Part shown: piece after piece, positions 35,037 through 47,000 of the stretch
How the letters are laid out: each line of letters starts with the position of its first letter
Numbering within the stretch: the first letter of the stretch is position 1
Assembly: GCF_029931775.1 (NCBI RefSeq)
Contig: NC_079328.1
Coordinates: 12,399,001-12,463,000 of the forward strand
From: Euleptes europaea
Taxonomy: Eukaryota; Chordata; Lepidosauria; Squamata; Sphaerodactylidae
Direction of reading: 5' to 3'
Length of the DNA: 64,000 bases
Notes under the pieces: generated by a model
What the model saw: the letters and a program-made list of their open reading frames with translations, nothing else
Told to the model about the DNA's origin: nothing
Databases searched by the model: none
Program-made: the position numbers and the translations under genes

Positions 35037-38000
35037 GTAAGAGGCTTCCATGGCATTCAGGTGGAGGGCCAGAGATTGCTGGTGAAGCACATGTCCGCCG
35101 TGCAGAAGATTCAGTCCTCTGCTTCTGCGGTTTGGCAAGCAGAGCTGGGTGGGGAGGCTTCTTTCTACCTGGGACTTTGGGGATATATGACTGGTCAGAG
35201 TGGCCAACTGGGCAGGGGGGACTCAAGAAGAGGTGCTGCCTCCCATGGTGCCGAAGCAGAGAAGACTATCTGTCTGACGGTCTGTCTCTCCCCTCATCCC
35301 TCCCAATCATCTTTAAACACAGCTGGGCTAGCTGCGCAAACTAGCTAGGACCTGGAGGTTGGCAATGGCAACCCTATTTATCATCCCTTGTGTTTAAAGA
35401 TGCCTGGGGAACAAGGAGGAGGCAGGCGTTTGGTTCTGTAATTGCTAGGAGGGGTGGTATGGGAGTAGGGCTGCCAACCTCCAGGTACTAGCTGGAGATC
35501 TCCTGCTACTGCAACTGATCTCCAGCTGATAGAGATCAGTACACCTGGAGAAAATGGCCGCTTTGGCCATTGGACTCTATGGCATTGAAGACCCTCCCTT
35601 CCCCAAACCCTGCCCTCCTCAGGCTCCACCCCAAAAACCTCCCGCCAATAGTGAAGCGGGACCTGGCAACCCTACATGGGAGGCAGTGGCAGTGGTGAAG
35701 GTTGCCTGCCCCCGCCCACCAATCACCCCCAATATCACCACCCCTCATCTTACCTCACTGGAGAACTGGCCACGTAGACAGTGCTGGCCTAGATCAACCA
35801 AGGTTCGGACTCAGGAGCCCTCGACACACCGTAAACGCAGTAAAATCAACACACATAGAGGGGAACACCCTGCCCACTCCTTGCTTGTGCACAATTGTTG
35901 GTTTGTAAATACAGTCTATGTGTGTAGGATGTTCCTTGTCATTATCAGGGACATCAGAAAAAGCAGAATTCCTGATCATGGGGTGGGAGCCTGGAGATCA
36001 GTTGTAATAGAGGGAGATCTCCAGCCACTACCTGGAGGTTGGCAACTTTAGGCATCAGAGTTCTGTGAGAACCAGAATGGTCATCCACCATTGGTGGAGT
36101 CAGTTACTCTCAGACTAACCCACACCATAGGGTTGTTGTTCTGAGGATAAAAAGGAGGATATGAGAATGTTGTTTGGGTCCCGGCAGGGGAGAAAAGTGG
36201 GGTATAAATGTACAAATAAATATGAACTGAATATCTCCCATATGAATATCTCCCATCTTTTTAAATGTCTACCAGTAGCTTCTGCAGGACGGCAAAATGG
36301 GTTGGGACCAGGGTGTAACCCCTAGGGTTGCCAGGTCCCTCTTTGCCACCGGTGGGAGGTTTTTGGGGCAGAGCCTGAGGAGGGTGGGGTTTGGGGGAGG
36401 GGAGGGACTTCAATGCCATAGAGTCCAATTGCCAAAGCAGCCATTTTCTCCAGGTGAACTAGGCTTATCAGGTCCTGTTGGTCCATGAGTGGGAAGTTTT
36501 TTGGAGCTTGCGGTGCACACGCACGGCTGGCACAATGCACCTGCGCACTTACGTCACTTCCAGTTTACTTGGAAGTGATGCGGACTCTCTATCAATCTGG
36601 AAATCATAGTGTTTCAGCCGAAGTTGCTAGAGCGTCCATGTCGCTTCCTGGTAAACCCTGAAGCAACGTAGGCTCGTTGTGCATGTGCGCGTACCTGCGG
36701 TGCCCGCCTGCCCTCAGCTGGTCGGCGGGCAGCCTGGTGGATTGGCGGTATTTTACCCGCCACCACCAGGTACTTGGTAACCCTAAGGTGAACTGGCCTC
36801 TGTTGCCTGGAGATCAGTTGTAATAGCAGAAGATCTCCAGCTACAACCTGGAAGTTGGCAACCCTAGTCACCTCACAGCTTTCTACTGTAAATTGCATGC
36901 ACACACACAAATCTGCTACTTGCCCCTTAAGGAACACACCTCCCTGCCTATGCTCAGTCACACTTTCCTCTTTGGCTATTGAAATATGTGCTCTGTTCCC
37001 CCGGGACCCCCAGGGAAGGGGTTGCCTCCTCCGCCTCCTCTCCTCTGGAATGGGAAGCCACACCTGCCAGCCACAGACAATCATTCCTTTCTCTTCCTGT
37101 AGTCTGCATGCCCCAAAGCACCTTGGCGAAACTGATCAACAGCCCTAGAGAAAGAAGGTGGATTGTCTGAGGGAGAGAAAGAGAGGCAGATTGAGAAGGG
37201 GGAAGAAAGGGGAACATTGTCTGAGAAGGGCTGGGGTTTGGAAAGGGGACGGACTTCAATGCCTTAGAGTCCAATTGCCAAAGTGGCCATTTTTCTCCAG
37301 GGGTACTGATTTCTATCGCCTGGAGATCGGTTGTAATAGCGGGGGATCTCCAGTCACCACTTGGAGGTTGGAAACCCTATTTGGTCCCACTGTGAAGAAA
37401 GGTGGGGTATAAATTATGTAAATAAATAATAAATACAGCTGAAGATGGGAGGCAGATAAAAGGTAGATCATGATGGGTAGTCTGTTGCAGTAGAAAAGAG
37501 CAAGAGTCCAGTAGCCCCTTAAAGAGTAATACTATTTCTGTGACTCACGAAAGCTCATACCCTGCCAGAAATTGTGTTGCTCTTTAAACTACGACTGGAC
37601 TCTTGCTCTTTTCTACAGATAAAGGGTAGGTTGGTGAATGGCTGAAAAGGTGAGCATGAGGCAGGGAAAGGGGAGAGGATATGAGGGTTGACAAGAGGAG
37701 GGAAAGAGGAAATAGTGTGGGGCAGGGGTACAGGGGAAAGTAAGGTGCCCCCCACAAGTCCTTGAGGGTTTCCTACCATGCAAGTGGGCTGGCCCAGTGG
37801 CCAGCACCATGCAACTGGGCCATGATTTTCCCAGGTAGAAGCTGCTTGGGGGGAGAGTAGGGTTGCCAGGCAGGTGGCTTCGGTGGGCAATTGCTCTCCA
37901 TTCTGCCCAACTGCTCAAGAGCAGGGATCACTCACGTGCCCATTCGTGCATGAAGCAATCACGTCACTTCCAGGTTTACCCCCGGAAGACAGAGATGCAG

Positions 38001-41000
38001 AGAAATACTGGCTGTTGGGTGGGAAGGGGAGAAGGAAGCAGGAAAAGAGGGAAAATTATGGGGGCTTTCAAGAAGGAGAAAGAGGAAATAGTGGGAGGGG
38101 GGAAATGAGATGCTTCCCATAAATCCTTGCAGGTTCCTACTTGTATGTGTGTTAGGGTTGCCAGGTCTCTCTTCGCCACAGGAAGGAGGCTTTTGGGGGT
38201 TTGGGGAGGGGATAGGGTTACCAACCTTCAGGTACTAGCTGGAGATCTCCCGCTATTACAACTGATCTCCAGCCGATCGAGATCAGTTCACCTGGAGAAA
38301 ATGGCTGCTTAGGCAATTGGGCTCTATGGCATTCAAGTCCCTCCCCTCCCCAAACCCTGCCCACCTCAGGCTCCGCTCCCAAAACCTCCCACCAGTGGTG
38401 AAGAGGGACCTGGCAACCCTAGGAGGGGAGGGACTTTAATGCCATAGAGTCCAATTGCCAAAGTGGCCGTTTTCTCCAGGTGAACTGATCTCTATCGGTT
38501 GGAGATCAGTGGTAATAACAGGAGCTCTCCAGTTAGTACCTGGAAGTTTGCAACCCTAGTGGATGTGTGTGTTGTTAGTCTTTATATTGCCAGAATATTC
38601 CTGTTTATTTTTGCCGCAACAGACCCAGGCAGCACTGGAATTACTAGGGAAAAAAGTTTCCCAAAAAGTCCACTGTGAATACAGGCTGCTAAAAAGTCCT
38701 GTCTTATTCCACAGATGAGTCAAAAAAATTAGAATCAATCAATACAACTCTGCCAGACTTTAGTTCCTTGAACCAGACTTCAGGAGGAGAGCCCTTGACT
38801 GCATCCCTTGGCGAGACTGGTGGAAAGTTAAACTCATCACCAATGGTAAATGTATACGGTAAGGAGCTGAATGTTTTGAGAGCAAAATGCTTGTTTTGGG
38901 TGTGACTGAAGCAAAATCAAATTCTCTCAACCCCATGTAGTAAACTACAAGCTGTAAATTAATGCTTAACTTTTTCACAATAGAAAAGAAATTGATCTCA
39001 CGGTACTTAATTTTGACAATATTATGGCATTAAATTGAGCCATTGTTTATTTCCAGTGATAATGTGGCGAGAACCCATTTGTTTCAGCATGCCCAATATC
39101 AGCTATGTACATGTTTGGAGAGCAACTGTAATAATGGGAGATCTCCAGGGGCCGCCTGAAGGTTGGCAACCCTAATGCCCTCAGGCTCAAAAGGATTGGG
39201 GACCTCTGCCATAAAGGAAGCACAAGTAGCTTGTGAAGAAAACAAGGCAGGCCACAAGGACCAGAGACCATTTGTCAAGGCATTTCGTTGAGGTTCTGGC
39301 TCGATGGATCGTTTGATTATGGTTAGGTACGAGTCAATTAGAGCACACAACAGACAGACAGAGTCTTTCCTTGGTTCAAGAATAACAAAATCTTTACTTT
39401 CGGTTCCCAGCCGGGGGTCCGCGGACCCCCAGGGGTCCGTGAGAACTAAATTAAGGTCCGCGAAACAAAGTTATAAACCCATAATAAATTAATATGTTCA
39501 GTTAAAAGTTTATTATAAAATATATATATATATTCAAATATTATTCTAAGTTGAATGTTTAACTAACAGTTATGATTAAAGTTTATTTTCAAATTCTCGG
39601 AATTTTTATTTTGAACCTTGGGGTCCCTGCACCGAACAAAAAAGTCCTAGTGGTCCCTGGTCAAAAAAAGGTTACAAAACAATAACAAATCCTTTCTATC
39701 ATATCTAGTTTCCTATAAACTTGCTAGAAATGCTAGCAGGTATCTACAACTTAAGCCTTTTGCCACATCTCTGCTCCAGAGAGCAAAAAATGCTGCATCT
39801 CGCTAGTGTCAAATCCAAAGCATTAACTGTAACTCTAAAACTTTTCCCGCTCTTAACAAAGGAAGAGGGCAATAAACACAATTGTTCCTACATGACCTAA
39901 GACATGTCCTCAATTGCGTTTTTTGCTGACCAGTTAGCTAAAGACACATTGCATTGCATCACCATTCTGCGTCTGTATAAACAATCAATACAAATAAATT
40001 AACCCATGACTGTCTGACAGAAACGGAACTCGCTTCCTATACCCAACACGTTTGAATCGACTAGATATGTAAAATTGCTGTTAGAGATCTTGGATAATGA
40101 CTAACAATGGAAAAAAACCTGATTATGTCGTAGTTCCTGGGAGGAGCCAGGAATTAGGCAAGTATAACACCCACTTTCTGTTTCTCCTCAGTTGGGGTTG
40201 CCAGCTCCGGGTTGGGAAATACGTGGCTATTTTTTGGGGTGGAGCCTGAGGAGGGCGGGGTTTGGGGCAGGGGAGGGGCTTCAAAGGGAGACTCAAACTG
40301 GCTTACCATCACCTTCCCTTCCCCTCTCCACAACTGTGAGGTAGGTGGGGCTGAGAGAACGTGACTTGCCCAAGGTCACCCAGCTGGCTTCCTGTGTAGG
40401 AGTGGGGGGGGGGGAACAAATCCAGTTCACCAGATTAGCAGATTAGCCTCCGCCGCTCATGTGGAGGAGTGGGGAATCAAACCCGGTTCTGCAGATCAGA
40501 CTCCACCGCTCCAAACCACAGCTCTTAACCGCTACACCACGGTGGCTGAGGGCCTGGAGATCTCCCAAAGTTACAGCTCATCTCAAAATAGGGTTGCCAG
40601 GTCCCCCTTCTCCATCGGTGGGAGGTTTTGGGGGGCAGGGCTGGGGTGATCACGCACACATGTGCAATCCCCGCTCCAGAGAAGCCCGGTGGATTGGTGG
40701 GCAATTGCCCGCAAAACCACCTATCTGGCAACCCTATCTCCAAACTACAGGGCTCAGTTTCCCTGAGAAAATGGTTGATTTGGAGGGTAGACTCTATGGC
40801 ATATTTCATCTCATATTTTGCCTCTCTAAACCCTCCTCTTCTTAAATTTCCACAGGTACACTGGTGACTTCCACACAAAGACTTCTGATTACAAGCACAG
40901 AAGATTTGCTCATGAGCCCTACTCCGACGGAAGAGAAATCGGCACTCACCATGGCAGCAGCTGGTAAGCAGCTGGGACATCAGGAGGAGGTATCATAATT

Positions 41001-44000
41001 GGGGGGAAAATCCAGTGGCTGTATGGATATATGGATAGAGCTCAGATGGTAAGGATTTTCCATAGTGTTGTAATGTTGATGCTACAAACAGAACTATGGC
41101 TGTTACCGCACTAGGTATTCCCAGCGATGTATCAAGAGTTTGGAAATGTTATAAAAAATACTGTTCGCACTTTCTATGTATTCCCACCGATGTATTAAGT
41201 TTGAAACTGTTATAAAAAATACTGTTCACACTCACGGTATAGCGTTCCCTGGCTTGAATATAGCTCTGAGGAGGGACAGGTCCAGTCTTGTCTTCCCATT
41301 TTATACTACCTGCATACTGTAAGTTCTTAACAGTTCCCAAGTACAGAATATTATTATCCTGGGCAAGATTAAATGCTTTGCCATTAGGGGAACGAACAGG
41401 TAGACTTCAAGGGATCCCCCCTTCTCAAGGTGATTCTGTGATTGTAACTCAGGAGACCTAGATCCCATTTGGCACTTTTTCATCAATTGTAAGAGATACA
41501 GCGTGGCCCATGAGAAATGGATCTATAGAGTCATTCGAAAACGGAACCCTGATATCAAACAAGAGCTTGTAGTTAAGCTACTAGCAGATTTTGATCCAAA
41601 CGTGTCCTTGACGGTCGCAAAATGTTTGTCTATGGCATTTAATGGTATTGTCTTTGAAAATTTTAACCTATCTTTTTAGTTATTTAAAATGTTAAAACTG
41701 AAATGAATGTTATATATGACTTTAGATATTTTGTTGTTTTATGTGTATTTGATTCTCCTTTTTGCTTGTGGCCTGTTGGTCTTTGAGCAGTAAATAAATG
41801 GAATGGTCTTGCTATCTTGTTTTCCAGGAAGTTCATATCTAAGCTGGGGCTGCCCCATCCCCTAGGGTTGGCAGCTCCAGGTTGGGAAATACCTGGAGAT
41901 TTTGGGAGCAAAGCCTGAGGAGGGTGGGGTTTGGGAAGGGGCCATTTTCTCCAGCTGTACTGATCTCTTGTCAACTGTAGACCAGTTGTAATCCCAGGAG
42001 ATCTCCAGCCACCACCTGGAGGTTGGCAACCCACCTCCCCCTTCACTTTGGCCACACTGCAGCTGCTCCTCTATGATCAAGTAATACATGAATGCTGACA
42101 TATACTATGGTTTTAAAATTGCCAGTAAGAAGGGTTCCTTTATCTCTCCAGCGTGGTGTAGAGGTTAAGAGCGATGGTTTGGAGTGGTGGGTTCTGATCT
42201 TGAGTACCAGGTTTGATTCCCTACTCCTCCATATGAGCAGCGGAGGCTAATCTGGTGAACTGGATTTGTTTCCCCACTCCTACCCATGAAGCCAGCTGGG
42301 TCACAGTTTTCTTTGAGCTCTCTCAGCCCCACCTACCTCACAGGGTGTCTGTTGTGGGGAGGGGAAGGTGATTGTAAGCAGGTTTGATTCTTCCTTAAGT
42401 GGTAGAGAAAGTCAGCATATAAAAACCAACTCTTCTTCTTCTCCTCCTCCTCCCTTCCCCGCAACAGACACCCTGTGAGGCAGGTGGGGCTGAGAGAGTG
42501 TGACTCGCCCAAGGTCACCCAGCTGGCTTCATGTGTAGGAGTGGGGAAACAAATCCAATTCACCAGATTAGCCTCCACCACTCATGTGGAGGAGTGGGGA
42601 ATCAAACCCGGTTCTCCAGATCAGAGTCCACCGCTCCAAACAATCACTCTTAACCACTACACCACACGGGTGTAGTATTTTCTGGGATTCCCTTCTTCTG
42701 CTACATATTCACTCCTCATGTTCTTCTTGGGGGTTCCCTGTCCTCTCCCCCAAGGAACAGCATTTCAGAACACTTTGAGCAGCAGAAAGATGGGAGAAGA
42801 CATTCCATCCTGCTGATAGAAACCCCTTTCACTGGCTCCATCCCATAGAACAGAACCCTGAGAAAGGTAAGCTAAAAGTTGTTTTCACTCTCTTCCCCTC
42901 CCCCATTATCCAGGTGTTACCAGCTTCATCATCATTCTCGTGGTGGTTGTGATCATCCTGGTCAGTGTCGTCAGCCTAAAATTCAGATGTCACCACTGCA
43001 AAGACATGGAAGGTATTTCACAGTTGTTTTAGTAATCTTATTAATTTCATTTTATCTGTTTTATGCCCACCTTGTATTTGTATGCCATGTCATAAGAACA
43101 TAAGAAAGGCCATGCTGGATCAGACCAAGGTCCAGCAAGTCCAGCAGTTTGTTCACACAGTGGCCAACCAGATGCCTGTAGGAAGCCCAAAAACAAGATG
43201 ACTGCAGCAGCATTGTCCTGCCTGTGTTTCACAGCACCTAACATAGTAGGCATGCTCCTCTGATCATGGAGAGAATCAGTATGCATCATGACTAGTATTC
43301 ATTTTTACTAGAAGCCATGAATACCCCTCTCTTCCATGAACATGTCCACTCCCCTCTTAAAACCTTCCAAGTTGGCAGCCATCACCACATCCTAGGGCAG
43401 GAAGTTCCACAGTTTAACTATGTGTTGTATGAAGAAATACTTCCTTTTATCTGTTTTGAATCTCTCACCCTACAGCTTCAGCAGATGACCCATGTTCTGA
43501 GTGAGGGAGAAAAGCTTCTCTTTGTCTACTGTCTCTATACCATGCATAATTTTATAGACCTCTATCGTGTCTCCCCTTAACCACCTTATTTCCAGGCTAA
43601 ACAGCCCTAAGCATTTTAACCGCTCCTCATAGGGTAGGTGCTGTAGTCCCCGATCATTTCGGTTGCTCTTTTCTGCACCTTCTCAAGCTCTGCAATATCC
43701 TTTTTTAGGTGTGGTGACCAGAACTGTTCACAGTATTCCAAGTGTGGTCTCACTACACATTTGTAAAAGGGCAGTATGATAGCAGCAATTTTATTCTCTA
43801 TTCTTCGTCTAATTATGGCCAGCATGGAATTTGCCTTTTTCACAGCAGCCACACACTGGGTTGACATCTTCATGCTCCTGGTTCTTAATCGACCATTCCT
43901 GACTGCTTCTTTTCTCTGTCTCTCTCATGCTTATCTGGGGAAACTTCTCACCTTGGTTTGCTATTTATCCAGGGTCAACTAATTGACCTCCCTTCTTGCT

Positions 44001-47000
44001 TCCTACAATCTTAGTACAATTCCCTAACTCACGCTGGATGGTATGGAACTAGGAGCAGGGAGATCAGGGTTCCAGTCCCCACGCAGCACGTAAACCGAAC
44101 CTGAAGCAGTCAGTCTCAGACTAACCTACCTTGCAGGATGGTTGTGAGGATAAAATGAAAGAGGGGAGACCTGTATATTCTGCCCTTGAAAGCCTTGGTG
44201 GAAGAACAAGATAAAAATGCAACGGAGATTAAGACTCCTGCCTGCCTGTTTTATAACTGAATTCCCCAACAGCCCTCTTTACTTGCCTGCCACTGCTTTC
44301 TCTCTCCCATTCTATACACTTTACTTTTCTACCTTTTGTACTTGAATGCTCACTGCCTTCACTCCCCAGATATTGGTTGCCATCAGAATTTCTTCACCTT
44401 TGCTTGTACACTCATGCTGGTGAAAGTAGCCATTAACGGATGCCAGTTTCAGTAGTACAGCCCCTAGCACTCCTCCCCAGCTATTCATGGGTTTGTGTGT
44501 TAGAGTCTTTCCTTCCTGAATCTTCTCCTTACCTAGGGTTGCCAACCTCCTGGTACTAGCTGGAGATCTCCTGCTATTACAACTGTTCTCCAGCTGATTC
44601 ACCAGGAGAAAATGGCCTCTTTGGCCTATGGACTCTAATTCCCTCCCCTCCCCAAACCCTGCCCTCCTCAGGCTCAGCCCCAAAAACCTCCCACCAGTGA
44701 TGAAGAGGGACCTAGCAACCCTATCCTTACCCCTCCCTACTTTCCTTTGGGTCTACATGAGTTGCACAATGGAGCCAGTTATTTAACTTGAACGCCAATA
44801 TTCTGAATGTTCTTGCAGAGATTAGTCAATAAAGTATTGTATCAACTAGTACGAGCAAGGCTTTGAGTGTGTATTCCTGTGATATTCTCTGACATATGTC
44901 AAAAGCCAATTCCTTGACATCCCGAGTCTTCTAAGGTAGAGTGATTAGTTTCCTTCCTGAGGAAGGGTTCTTTGTTTTGTTTTTGAGCTGCAACAGACTT
45001 GTTTTTCTGCACGTTCTGTTCCATCTCTAAATTCAGGTATTCAAGAGTGTTTTTCTGTGCTATTGTAGTATGATTTCTGCTAGGGCAGCATAAAGCATTT
45101 GCACAATTATAGCCTTAACGTTTTAGGGAGGTGCAAAAGGGAGTATCAGAGACACTAGTCTTTCACATTTCTCCACATCATAATTACAAATTGCCGTTTG
45201 TTTAGAATATCTTTTTTCTCCCCTAAGACCAAGAGAGCCATTACATTGCCAATCCAGTTTGCCTCTGTGACAATGTCACTAGGACAGGTGAAACTTATTT
45301 GACTGTGGCCATTTATGCTTGGTAATTAGCAGCGCGTTCCAGGCTGAAGTGCCCCACATATTTATTTTTTTTAGTTTTTCACGCTGAACCATCATTTAGG
45401 AAGTGACTGCGAAGCCAGCACATACCTGCTTCACATTTCTGAAGAGACCCTTTAATACGACCTTTTGTATTTGGTCTGCCCCCGCAACAAAGAATCCCCT
45501 CAAGGAAGTATGCAAAATCACAGCCGTGTGTTAGCTATGCAAACGGCAGTTGCTAATGGAAGGAACAAAGGAGCAGATGAGTGGGGGTTGTAGAATTTCT
45601 CCTTTTGCATCGGGACCATGAATAGGCATTTTAAAGGTCGCATTTTAAAAAAGAGCTTTGAGCAAGCATCAGAATTTACTCTGCATAAATGGCCTGAAAG
45701 CCCTTCAAACAAGTCTTGATTGTTCCTAGTGATAGGGTTGCCAAACTCCAGGTGGGACCTGGAAATGTCCCAGAATTACAACTAATCTTCAGACTATAAA
45801 GATCAGTTTCCCTGGAGAAAATGGCAGCTTCAGTGGGTGGACTCTATGGCAAAATACCCTACTGAGGTCCCTCCCCAAACTCCACCTTCCCCAGGCTCCA
45901 CCCCCCCCCCAAATCTCTAAGAATTTCCCAACCCAGAGCCGACAACCCTAACCTAGTGATGATGCCACCAACCCACTCTGAGTTCTTCCACTCTTACTCT
46001 GTGTTACCCTGCCTTTTGGTTGCTTCTGAAGAGCCAGTGTTGCTTCTGAAGAACCAGCATGGTGTAGTGGTTAAGAGCGGTGGTTTGGAGCAGTGGACTC
46101 TGATCTGGAGAACCGGGTTCGATTTCCCACTCCTCCACATGAAGCCTGCTGGATGACCTTGGGCTAGTCACAGTTCTGTCCAAACTCAGCCCCACCGACC
46201 TCAAAGGGTGTCTGTTGTGGGGAGGGGGCGGGAAGGTGATTGTAAGCCGGTTTGATTCTGCCTTAAGTGGCAGAGAAAGTGAGCATATAAAAACCAACTC
46301 TTCTTCTATTTTCTCCTGTGGCCCCATTACGTCTGCTTTGCTTCAGCCTCTGGCTCCGTCCCTTCTTCCTATATTAATGCTTCTTGCCTTTCTCCTTTCC
46401 TCTTTGGTATTTTTCCTACTTTCAAAAAATCTTCTATGGGTCCCTCAGTTTTGTCAGACTTTTCTTTCTGTTCATTCTCCCTTCCAATTTGGTTTGGCAT
46501 CTGTATGTTTATCCTGCATGGTTTTGTGGGGTGCCACTCAGATTGTGAAAACAGGCCGGAGGCCCATGTCACGTGATCGGATGATGGTCCATGAATAAAG
46601 TGACATTGCGAGTCACAAATTCACAACTGGTGAAGGTGTAGTGTATTTTACTAATAGGTCTCCTTCAGCTCATGGCCCATACTAGAGTTCTGATCTTTCC
46701 TCAACTTTCAATTTCAATGTTTGTGTGTTAAGTGCCATCAAGTTGCTTCTGACTCATGGCAACTCTATGAATCAACGTCCTCCAAAACGTTGTACTGTTA
46801 ACAGCCTTGCTCAGGTCTTGCAAACAGAGCTTTCAATACTGTTGGCAAATTCTCTGGGCTTTGGTGGGCAAGCTTACGGTAATTCTCTCCCTTGTTTCAG
46901 ATTTGTTTTCTGTTACTAGTCTCTCTTCTCCTTTTTCTGTTGGAGTTCCCGGATTCTGTCTTCAGTCTTCTACTTTTTCTGTTTCATTCTTTGCCCTGGC

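Noticed and set aside
43616-43873. 85-codon minus-strand frame as a host gene
   Set aside because: It is CR1 reverse transcriptase sequence.
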